Made by a program: the position numbers and the translations under genes. A stretch of 13,795 nt of DNA from Pseudomonadota bacterium (GTDB taxonomy: Bacteria > Myxococcota_A > Polyangia > Polyangiales > Polyangiaceae): NCBI GenBank assembly GCA_023411445.1, contig JAEYOT010000280.1, positions 1-13,795 of the forward strand, given 5' to 3'. Shown here in pieces: positions 7,295 to 13,795 of the stretch. Under the pieces are notes generated by a model. It saw only the letters and a list, made by a program, of their open reading frames with translations, was not told the origin of the DNA and made no database searches. Numbering within the stretch: the stretch's first letter is position 1; each line of letters starts with the position of its first letter.

Positions 7295-9022
7295 TTAGGC
7301 CACGTCCGTGTCGAGCAGTTGTCGGAGCTGTCGGCCGAGGCCGTCGGGCGTGAACGGCTTGTGAATGAAGGCGGCCGAGCGATGCCACTTGGACACGTCC
7401 ACGATCTGCCGATCCGTGTAGCCGGACATGAACAGGACCTTCAAGCCCGGTCGCAGCGCGCGCAGGCGATCCACCAGCGTAAGACCGGAGGTGCCGGGCA
7501 TGACCACGTCCGTGAGCAGCGCGTGGATCTGCTGCTCTCGACTCGCGCACAGCTTCACCGCGTCCTCGGGGTGCTCGGCGATCAACACTTGGTAACCGAG
7601 CGTGCGTAGGGTGAGCGCGCAAATCCGCCTCACCTCTGGCTCGTCCTCCACCACCAGCACGGTTTCGGTGCCGCGCTTGGCCGGTCCCCGGTCGTCGGCC
7701 AGGAGCGAATCCTTGCCGGGCGGCGCGACCGGCAAGTAGACGTGGAAGGTGGAGCCACGGTTCGGCTCGCTGTCGACCGCGATGGAGCCGCCGCTCTGCT
7801 GCACGATGCCGTAGACCGTGGAGAGGCCGAGCCCAGTGCCTCGCCCCTCGGCCTTGGTCGTGAAGAACGGCTCGAAGATGCGACGCAGCGTGTCGCGGTC
7901 CATGCCGGTGCCCTCGTCGCTGACGCTGAGCTCCACGTGCCGGCCAAGCTTCGCTTGTGGGTAGGCGAAGACGTGCTCGGGGCCGAGCGTGGTCAGCTTG
8001 GTCTCGATGCGGAGCCGACCGCCGGAGGGCATGGCGTCCCGCGCGTTGATGGCCAGGTTCAAGATCACCTGCTCCAGCTGCACGGGATCGGCGCGCAGCG
8101 GGCAAGGCTCTTGGCCCAGCACGATCTCGAGCCGAATATCGTCGCCGATCACGCGCTCGAGCATCTTCTCGAACTCACGCACCAGCTGTCGCAAGTCCAG
8201 CAGCCGAGGGCTTACTACTTGCTGTCGGCTGAAGGCGAGCAGCTGCTGCGTGAGCCCAGCCGAGCGCAGCGCTGCCTGCTTGATCGTGTCCAGCGATTCA
8301 CGCAGCTCGCCGTCGTCCTGGACGTGGGTGAGCGCCATCTCGGCGTGACCCAAGATCACCGACAGCATGTTGTTGAAGTCGTGCGCCACACCGCCTGCCA
8401 ACCTGCCGACCGCGTCCATCTTCTGCGCGTGGCGGAGCTGGCCCTCGCTAGCCTGCAGCGCCCGCTCCGCTCGCTCTCGATCGGCGATCTCGCGCTCTAG
8501 CCGCGCGACCGTGAGCGATAGCTCACGCGTGCGCTCGACCACGCGCCGCTCCAGCTCGTCCTGCGCGCGGCGCAGCGCCTCCTCGGCCTCGTGGCGCTCG
8601 GTGATATCCAGCGAAATGCCGAGCAGGAAGCGTGGAACGCCGTCCTTGTCCAGCACTGGGATCTTCTTGGTGTGCAGCCAGCGTCGACCGGCGCGCGTGT
8701 CGATCGGCTCGAGCGGGATGTCCACCAGCTTGCCGCCGGCGAGCACTCCTCGGTCTTTCTCCTCGAAGAACGCTGCCTGATCGGGCGGGAAAAAGTCCGT
8801 GTCTGCCTTGCCGAGCATGGACTCTCGCGGGATGCCCAGGAGGTCCTCGCCGGCCTTGTTGAACAGCTCGAAACGCAGGGTTTCGGCGTTCTTGACGAAG
8901 ATCATGGCTGGAATGTTCTCGACGATCGACGACAAGAACGTGCTGACGCGCTCCAGGTCACGCCGCGATCGATTGATGGGATCGTCGAAGTCTCCGGGCA
9001 AATTCGCGCTCGGGGCGCGCAC
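7295..9022 (-). CDS. Soluble PAS hybrid histidine kinase with C-terminal receiver
   Basis: A 575-residue signalling protein that starts at GTG 9022, preceded by GAGGG at 6 nt. No membrane segment is visible, so it should be cytoplasmic. A PAS domain at about 28-142 ends in the usual LDITER. A coiled-coil linker spans about 143-200. The HisKA H-box is GGVAHDFNNML with phosphoacceptor His214. HATPase motifs are the N-box NLAINARDAM (Asn326), the G1 box DEGTGM (369-374), EPFF (384-387) and the G2 box GRGTGLGL (393-400). The receiver, about 453-573, has the acidic pair E459/D460, phosphoacceptor Asp505 (LLTDVVMPG), Ser533 and Lys555 (HKPF), all intact. This is the common PAS-HisKA-HATPase-REC layout of HDFNN-type kinases. 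The ligand is unknown. It precedes ndh on the same strand and is divergent from the NIT receptor, so the three may be linked. Confidence 0.92.
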   Translation of the reverse strand: MRAPSANLPGDFDDPINRSRRDLERVSTFLSSIVENIPAMIFVKNAETLRFELFNKAGEDLLGIPRESMLGKADTDFFPPDQAAFFEEKDRGVLAGGKLVDIPLEPIDTRAGRRWLHTKKIPVLDKDGVPRFLLGISLDITERHEAEEALRRAQDELERRVVERTRELSLTVARLEREIADRERAERALQASEGQLRHAQKMDAVGRLAGGVAHDFNNMLSVILGHAEMALTHVQDDGELRESLDTIKQAALRSAGLTQQLLAFSRQQVVSPRLLDLRQLVREFEKMLERVIGDDIRLEIVLGQEPCPLRADPVQLEQVILNLAINARDAMPSGGRLRIETKLTTLGPEHVFAYPQAKLGRHVELSVSDEGTGMDRDTLRRIFEPFFTTKAEGRGTGLGLSTVYGIVQQSGGSIAVDSEPNRGSTFHVYLPVAPPGKDSLLADDRGPAKRGTETVLVVEDEPEVRRICALTLRTLGYQVLIAEHPEDAVKLCASREQQIHALLTDVVMPGTSGLTLVDRLRALRPGLKVLFMSGYTDRQIVDVSKWHRSAAFIHKPFTPDGLGRQLRQLLDTDVA

Positions 9023-9198
9023 GCCCCGCCCTCTGGGCGCAGACTACCATGTGTCACCTCGGATGGGAGTGCTCCCCGAGCCGCCGGGCCGGCGCGAAAA
9101 TCCGCGACGAATGCGGCGCAATCGGCCTAGCCTACGGCTCGGCTTAGCCCCGGGCGCCCGCAGGCCGTTGCTCGGCGAGCGCGGCCGACCCTTGCTGC
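9023..9198. promoter_or_regulatory. Divergent intergenic region between the two sensor-kinase genes
   Basis: These 176 bp between divergent start codons should carry the promoters of both the hybrid kinase/ndh unit and the NIT receptor/modB unit, and are the natural place for a shared operator. I see no convincing sigma-70 boxes. An imperfect nested inverted repeat at 9163-9186 has outer arms GGCCG/CGGCC and inner arms GCTC/GAGC. It ends 12 nt before the ATG at 9199, where no Shine-Dalgarno sequence is obvious. Confidence 0.4.
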
Positions 9199-11769
9199 AT
9201 GCTGCGCCGACTCCCCATCCGCTTGAAGCTGATCCTGCTGGCGGGAGTGCCGGTGCTCGGGGCGTTGATGCTTGCGGCGCTGGTCTCGCGCGACGCCGAG
9301 CGGCGGGCACAGAGCGCCGCCGCTCTCGGCTCGATCGAAGATTTGGCGCGGCTTTCCGCGCACATGAGCAAGCTCGTCCACGAGCTGCAGTTTGAGCGCA
9401 GCGAGCTCTCCCTGCGCCTGGGGCAGAAGGCCTCAGACGCGCCCGAGCTCCGGCGACGCTTCGAGCAGACGGACCGCGCCAGTCGCGCTCTCGCGGCCTT
9501 CCTGGCGCAGCGTGACGTGGCGACACTGCCGGCGCGGCTTGCTCGCGATCTAAAGGCTGCGCAAGCTCAGCTGAGCGAGCTGACCGCGGAGCGCGACCTC
9601 GCGCGCACGGCCGACTTCTCGCACTGGTTCGAGCGCTACGAGCGGACGACGCGCAGCCTGATCAGCGCGACCGCCGCGCTCAGCCAGCTGAGCGACGATG
9701 GTGAGATGATGCGCGCCATCTCCGCGCTGGTGTACACCATGGAGATCAAGGAGCGCTCCAGCCAGGAGCACGGGCTGCTCGCGCACGTCTTCGCGCGGAA
9801 TGAGTTTCCGCCCGGCACCTTTAAGCAGCTGGTCACGCTCACCACGCAGGAGGCGGACTACATCCGTGTGCTGGAGGTCAACGCCAGCGACGGCGTTACC
9901 CGTCGTTTCAGCGCGATTTGGTCAGGCCCGGAGCAAGAGCGCTCCGCCGCGCTGCGCAAGATCGCGCTCGAAGCCGTCGACGACCAGTTCGGTGTGGATC
10001 CCAACGAGTGGTTTCGCGTGCAGGGGGACAAGATCCAGCGGCTGCGCAGCTTGGAGGTGGAGCTGAACGAAGCCGTCAAGAGCGCGGCGCTCGACAAAGT
10101 GGCGGCGGCGCAGCGGGCCCTGAGCATTTCCTATAGCCTCGGCGGTAGCGTGATCGTGATCTCGGCGCTGCTCGCGGGGTGGATCGCGATCGGCGTCTCG
10201 CGTTCGGTGGGCAATCTTTCGCAAGCCGCCGAGCGGGTGCGCACGGAGAAGGACTTCAAGGTGCGCGCGATCAAGACCAGCGACGACGAGCTGGGCCGCT
10301 TGACCGACGCCTTCAACGAGATGCTCGCCGGTATCCAGACCCGCGATGAAGAGCTTAAGCAGCACCGAGACAACTTGGAGCGCTTGGTCGAGGAGCGCAC
10401 CGCCGAGCTGTCGGTGCGCAATCAGGCGATGCGGCTGGTGCTGGATAACGTTGAACAGGGGCTGGCGACGGTGAAGCCGGATGGAACCTTGGCGCCGGAG
10501 CGCTCACGCGCCTTCGACGCCTGGTTCGGCGCATCCGAGGGCGGCGAGCAGCTCGCCGATCGCCTGGCCGGTAGCGATTCGGCGCTGAAGAGCTGGCTCA
10601 GCCACGGCTGGCACCAGGTGAGCGAGGGCTTCTTTCCGGCTGAGGTCGCGCTCGACCAGATGCCGCGCCGGATTCAGGTGCGAGGGCGGCACTACCAGCT
10701 CGACTACAAGGCGATGCTGGAAGGCGAGCAGCTAGAAGGGGTGCTGCTGGTCGTCTCGGACGTGACCGCCGAGATGGAGCGCCTGCGCCACGACGCCGAG
10801 CAGCGCGAGCTGATCAGCACCTTCGAGGCGCTGATGCGGGACCGCAGCGGCACGGTCGAGTTCTTCCAAGAGTGCGGCACCCTGGTGGCTCACGTCCTGG
10901 GCGGCGAGGGGCGCGAGCGCCCGAGCGTGCTGCGCGCGCTGCACACGCTGAAGGGCAACACGGCTACTTATGGGGTGATCTCCGTGGCGGACGCCGCGCA
11001 CCGCCTGGAGACCAAGATCATCGCCGGCACTGGCCTGCCGGAGGCGTCCGAGCTCCGCGAGCTGGAGCAAGCTTGGCGTCACTTCTCCGAGCGCATGGCG
11101 CGGCTCATGGGGACGGAAAGCGCGCCGGTGGTGGAGGTGGCGCTGTCGGAGCTCGAGGCCCTGCTGCAGGCTGCCAGCCGCGGCGCTCCGGATCTGCCAG
11201 CCATGCTGGCGCGGCTCAAGCTCGAACGCGCGACCGTGCGGCTGCGCCGGCTCGGCGACCAGGCGCGCAGCCTGGCGCAGCGACTGGGCAAAGGTTCGCT
11301 GGAGCTCGAGCTTCTGGACATTGGCGACGTGCGCTTCGAGCGCCAGCGCTGGGCGTCGTTTTGGGCGGCCTTCACGCATCCGCTGCGCAACGCGTTGGAT
11401 CATGGCATTGAGTCCCCCGAGGAGCGGATGCGCGCTGGTAAGCCCGCGAGCGGTCGCTTGCGGATCGCGGTGCGCGGGGAGGGCGGCGACGTGACGATCG
11501 AGCTGGCCGACGACGGGCGCGGCATCGACTTCGAGCGGGTGCGCGCGAAGGCTCAGGAGCGTGGCCTGCCTCACGAGACCGAAGCGCAGCTGCTCGAGGC
11601 CCTGTACAGCGATGGGCTGAGCACTGCTGACCACACGACGGAGCTTTCCGGGCGGGGGGTAGGCATGGGCGCGTTTCGCGCAGCCGTCCGCGCGCTGGGC
11701 GGCCAGCTCACGCTACAGAGCACACCGGGGCGTGGCACCACGCTTCGTGTGCGCATCCCCGTGAGCTGA
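9199..11769 (+). CDS. NIT-domain membrane receptor fused to HPt and CheA-type ATPase
   Basis: An 856-residue inner-membrane sensor kinase starting at ATG 9199. TM1 is about 11-29 and TM2 about 312-334. Between them lies a helical periplasmic domain of about 280 residues. Its VHELQFERSELSLRLG (60-75) and YTMEIKERSSQEHGLLAHVF (179-198) match the nitrate/nitrite-sensing NIT family (PF08376). A HAMP domain follows at about 335-385, then a coiled coil to about 410 and a divergent PAS-like region at about 405-525. An HPt domain follows at about 530-640 with the phosphoacceptor motif LHTLKGN (His582). The C-terminus is a CheA P4-type ATPase: THPLRNALDHGIE (Asn731), ADDGRGIDF (770-778), GRGVGMGAF (818-826). 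I find no receiver, no CheW-like regulatory domain and no classical H-box, so phosphate should go from ATP to His582 and then to an external receiver. It is 2 bp from modB. Confidence 0.88.
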   Translation: MLRRLPIRLKLILLAGVPVLGALMLAALVSRDAERRAQSAAALGSIEDLARLSAHMSKLVHELQFERSELSLRLGQKASDAPELRRRFEQTDRASRALAAFLAQRDVATLPARLARDLKAAQAQLSELTAERDLARTADFSHWFERYERTTRSLISATAALSQLSDDGEMMRAISALVYTMEIKERSSQEHGLLAHVFARNEFPPGTFKQLVTLTTQEADYIRVLEVNASDGVTRRFSAIWSGPEQERSAALRKIALEAVDDQFGVDPNEWFRVQGDKIQRLRSLEVELNEAVKSAALDKVAAAQRALSISYSLGGSVIVISALLAGWIAIGVSRSVGNLSQAAERVRTEKDFKVRAIKTSDDELGRLTDAFNEMLAGIQTRDEELKQHRDNLERLVEERTAELSVRNQAMRLVLDNVEQGLATVKPDGTLAPERSRAFDAWFGASEGGEQLADRLAGSDSALKSWLSHGWHQVSEGFFPAEVALDQMPRRIQVRGRHYQLDYKAMLEGEQLEGVLLVVSDVTAEMERLRHDAEQRELISTFEALMRDRSGTVEFFQECGTLVAHVLGGEGRERPSVLRALHTLKGNTATYGVISVADAAHRLETKIIAGTGLPEASELRELEQAWRHFSERMARLMGTESAPVVEVALSELEALLQAASRGAPDLPAMLARLKLERATVRLRRLGDQARSLAQRLGKGSLELELLDIGDVRFERQRWASFWAAFTHPLRNALDHGIESPEERMRAGKPASGRLRIAVRGEGGDVTIELADDGRGIDFERVRAKAQERGLPHETEAQLLEALYSDGLSTADHTTELSGRGVGMGAFRAAVRALGGQLTLQSTPGRGTTLRVRIPVS

Positions 11770-11771
11770 GC

Positions 11772-12425
11772 GTGCTGGAACCGCTGCTGCTCTCGTTCCA
11801 AGTTTCGTTCTCGGCCACGCTGCTCGCCGGGGTGTGCGGCGTGGCGCTGGCCGGCTTGCTCGCGCGCCGGCGCTTCCCCGGGGCAGAGCTGCTCGACGCG
11901 GCCCTCAACGCGCCCCTGGTGCTCCCGCCAACCGTGCTCGGCTACTACCTCCTCGTGCTGCTCGGGCGAAACAGCGCGCTGGGGCGGGCCTACGAAGCGG
12001 TGACCGGCTCCTCGATCGTGTTTACCGCCACGGGCGCGACGATCGCGGCGGCGCTGTCGGCGTTGCCGTTCGTGGCGCGCTCGGCCCGAGCCGCGCTCGA
12101 GAGCGTGGAGTCTCGCTTCGGCGAGGCCGCGGCGACGCTGGGCGCTTCTCCGCTGCGCGCGTTCGTGCGCGTGTCGTTGCCGCTCGCTTCGAGGGGCATC
12201 TTGGCTGGACTCACGCTAGGTTTCGCCCGCTCGCTGGGAGATTTCGGCGTCACGCTGATGGTCGCCGGGAACATCCCAGGGCAAACCCAGACGGCCTCGC
12301 TGGCCATCTACGACGCGATCCAGGCCGGTCGCGACACACAGGCCGCCGCGCTCGCCGCCATCCTGACGACCCTGGCCGTGCTGGCGCTTTACGCCATCAA
12401 CAAGCTGGGCCGAGCGAAGCGCTGA
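11772..12425 (+). CDS. modB: Molybdate ABC transporter permease
   Basis: A 217-residue inner-membrane permease. It starts at GTG 11772, 2 bp after the receptor's TGA, so the two genes are almost certainly co-transcribed and probably translationally coupled. Several hydrophobic helices are visible, beginning at about 5-30. The family block LPPTVLGYYLLVLLG (51-65) is present. The ABC-permease EAA loop is E118-A-A with Gly124, in EAAATLGASPLRAFVRVSLP, and contacts the ATPase ModC. ARSLGDFGVTLMVAGNIPG (152-170) is characteristic of ModB, and the length is typical. ModB forms the channel for molybdate, or tungstate, delivered by the periplasmic protein ModA. Neither modA nor modC is inside this window: downstream is a photolyase and upstream the receptor. 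Close relatives for sulfate or tungstate are the main alternative assignments. Confidence 0.88.
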   Translation: MLEPLLLSFQVSFSATLLAGVCGVALAGLLARRRFPGAELLDAALNAPLVLPPTVLGYYLLVLLGRNSALGRAYEAVTGSSIVFTATGATIAAALSALPFVARSARAALESVESRFGEAAATLGASPLRAFVRVSLPLASRGILAGLTLGFARSLGDFGVTLMVAGNIPGQTQTASLAIYDAIQAGRDTQAAALAAILTTLAVLALYAINKLGRAKR

Positions 12426-12507
12426 GCGCGCGAGCCGTAACGCCACGCCTGGTGCCGAAAGTTGCGGCTAACTCCCTCGGCGTGCGTGCGCGTACATTGA
12501 GCGCACC
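12426..12507 (+). promoter_or_regulatory. modB-photolyase spacer with a possible ECF-type promoter
   Basis: The 82 bp between modB and the photolyase contain GGCTAACT at 12466-12473 and CGTAC at 12491-12495, separated by 17 bp. This loosely resembles the -35 (GGAAC-like) and -10 (CGTC/CGTA-like) of extracytoplasmic-function sigma promoters. It lies 12 nt before the ATG, so the mRNA leader would be very short. No good sigma-70 promoter and no clear terminator were seen. Confidence 0.2.
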
Positions 12508-13795
12508 ATGAGCGCTGAGCGCAGCTTGGTCTGGTTTCGCGGCAAGGACCTGCGCATCAGCGATCATGCGCCGCTGTGGCGCGCGCTGCGAGCGGGCGAG
12601 GTAGTGCCGCTGTTCGTGCTGGATCCGTACTTTTTCGCGCCGCAGCGCGCTCGGGAGCTGCCGCACCGCATGCAGTTCTTGCTCGAGTCCTTGGCCTCAC
12701 TGCAGCAGAACGTCGCGCAGCGCGGCTCGCAGTTGCTGCTGGCGGAGGGCAAGAGCGTGGAGGTGGTGCCGGAGCTGGCGCGCCGCTTCCGTGTCACGCG
12801 CGTGCTGGCGCAGCGCTGGACAGAGCCGTTCGGCCGCGAGCGCGACCGGCGGGTGACTGCAGCGCTCTCGGTGCCGTTCGAGCTGTTGGAAGGCGAGACG
12901 CTGGCGGCGCCGGAGACGATTCGCAATGGCGCCGGGCAACCTTTCTCCGTGTTCACGGCGTTCGCGCGCGCGCTCCGGCAACGGCTCGCGCTCGAGACAC
13001 CACTGCCGGCGCCGAAGCGGCTGCCCGCGCTGCCCGCGGATATCACGCACCGCTCGCCGCCCTTGCCGTCGCTCGCGCAGCTGGGCCTGGAGCACAATCC
13101 GCGGCTACTTCCGGGCGGCGAGCGTCACGCTCGCGTTCGCCTCCGACGCTTCCTGTCGCGCGCCGCTCAGTATGCGGAAGAGCGAGACCGTCTGGACCTT
13201 TCGAGTACCAGCCGGCTCTCGGCCGACTTGAAGTTCGGCACGCTGTCGATCCGCACGCTGTGGAGCGCGGTCCACGCCGTGCTCACGAGCGAGCCCGGCG
13301 CCCTCGAGGCGTACACGAACGAGCTTGTCTGGCGCGAGTTCACGCACGCCACGCTGTGGGATCGCCCAGAGCTCTTGACGCAGCCGTTTCGTCGGGACTT
13401 CCTCGGCTTTCCTTGGCGTCGGGATGACGACGCCGGCTGGCACGCCTGGGTGAGCGGCGAGACCGGTTACCCGGTGGTGGACGCCGCCGCGCGCCAGCTG
13501 CTCCGTGAGGGCTTCGTTCACAACCGCGCGCGCATGATCGCCGCGAGCTTTCTCACCAAGCACCAGCTGATCGACTACCGGCTCGGCGAGCGGCACTATC
13601 TGAAGTACCTCACGGATGGAGACTGGGCGCAGAACAACGCCGGCTGGCAGTGGTGCGCCGGCTGCGGCACGGACGCGCAGCCATACTTTCGGGTCTATAA
13701 CCCCACCTTGCAGGGCAAGCGGTTCGACCCGAACGGTGACTACGTGCGCCGCTACGTCCCCGAGCTCAAAGAGCTACCGGCCAAGTACATCCACG
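12508..13795 (+). CDS. phr: DNA photolyase/cryptochrome family flavoprotein (3' end outside window)
   Basis: An open frame from ATG 12508 runs off the window after 429 residues without a stop, so the last part of the gene is missing. The family's usual length is about 450-500. The N-terminal alpha/beta antenna domain starts SLVWFRGKDLRISDH, a variant of the usual WFRRDLR. The FAD domain has RLSADLKFGTLSIRTLW (236-252), NELVWREF (271-278), GETGYPVVDAAARQL (317-331), HNRARMIAASFLTKH (338-352), and DGDWAQNNAGWQWCAGCGTD (370-389) followed by PYFRVYNP. These line the FAD pocket and the tryptophan electron-transfer path. They identify a class I-like photolyase/cryptochrome that repairs pyrimidine dimers using blue light. 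I cannot separate a CPD photolyase from a light-sensing cryptochrome by reading alone. The ribosome-binding site is weak. Confidence 0.93.
   Translation, partial: MSAERSLVWFRGKDLRISDHAPLWRALRAGEVVPLFVLDPYFFAPQRARELPHRMQFLLESLASLQQNVAQRGSQLLLAEGKSVEVVPELARRFRVTRVLAQRWTEPFGRERDRRVTAALSVPFELLEGETLAAPETIRNGAGQPFSVFTAFARALRQRLALETPLPAPKRLPALPADITHRSPPLPSLAQLGLEHNPRLLPGGERHARVRLRRFLSRAAQYAEERDRLDLSSTSRLSADLKFGTLSIRTLWSAVHAVLTSEPGALEAYTNELVWREFTHATLWDRPELLTQPFRRDFLGFPWRRDDDAGWHAWVSGETGYPVVDAAARQLLREGFVHNRARMIAASFLTKHQLIDYRLGERHYLKYLTDGDWAQNNAGWQWCAGCGTDAQPYFRVYNPTLQGKRFDPNGDYVRRYVPELKELPAKYIH

Noticed and set aside
7233..8105. A long upstream open extension of the NDH-2 frame (to 746 residues) across the kinase gene
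   Set aside because: It reads Arg/Ala/Pro/Gly-rich nonsense opposite codon structure of the clear kinase gene, which is on the same strand in another frame. The FAD motif shows NDH-2 begins at 7232.
12576..13427. A 283-residue forward open frame within the photolyase region
   Set aside because: Its translation is Arg/Ala low-complexity and motif-free. The frame from 12508 gives a continuous photolyase.

Overview
The window is GC-rich, gene-dense bacterial chromosome, with nine CDSs covering almost all of it. Two are cut by the window edges. I see no rRNA, tRNA, CRISPR array, insertion sequence or phage gene. High GC, strong G/C preference at third codon positions, an abundance of signalling proteins, a coiled-coil lipoprotein and a Tat-exported PhoD point to a large-genome environmental Gram-negative. 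A myxobacterial relative (Myxococcota) is my best guess, but it is an inference because no taxonomic marker gene is present.

Layout. (1) Positions 1-1312: the 3' end of a probable outer-membrane or secreted beta-strand protein faces a coiled-coil lipoprotein gene, with only 4 bp between the two stop codons. (2) Positions 1431-5868: a compact forward operon of three genes. These are an F420/NADP-type Rossmann oxidoreductase, a large Tat-signal PhoD-family phosphatase, and a ChoD-like FAD-dependent GMC oxidoreductase. The last two overlap by 4 bp (GTGA). (3) Positions 5865-9022: a reverse-strand pair, a soluble PAS hybrid histidine kinase with a receiver domain followed by a type II NADH dehydrogenase. 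The latter's stop codon overlaps that of the GMC gene. (4) Positions 9199-12425: divergent from the kinase, a membrane receptor with a nitrate/nitrite-sensing (NIT) domain, HAMP, a PAS-like region, a histidine phosphotransfer domain and a CheA-type ATPase. It is followed after 2 bp by modB, a molybdate ABC permease. (5) From 12508 to the window end: a DNA photolyase/cryptochrome gene, open at the 3' edge.

Functional reading. Region 5865-12425 has a respiratory and redox theme. It contains a quinone-reducing NADH dehydrogenase beside a PAS kinase, and a probable nitrate/nitrite receptor transcriptionally tied to uptake of molybdenum, the metal of nitrate reductases. The most unusual item is the NIT-HAMP-PAS-HPt-HATPase protein. 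It resembles a membrane receptor fused to the catalytic parts of CheA, without CheW-like or receiver domains. Its phosphotransfer partner is not obvious, although the divergent hybrid kinase carries a receiver. All functional links between neighbours are inference from gene order.
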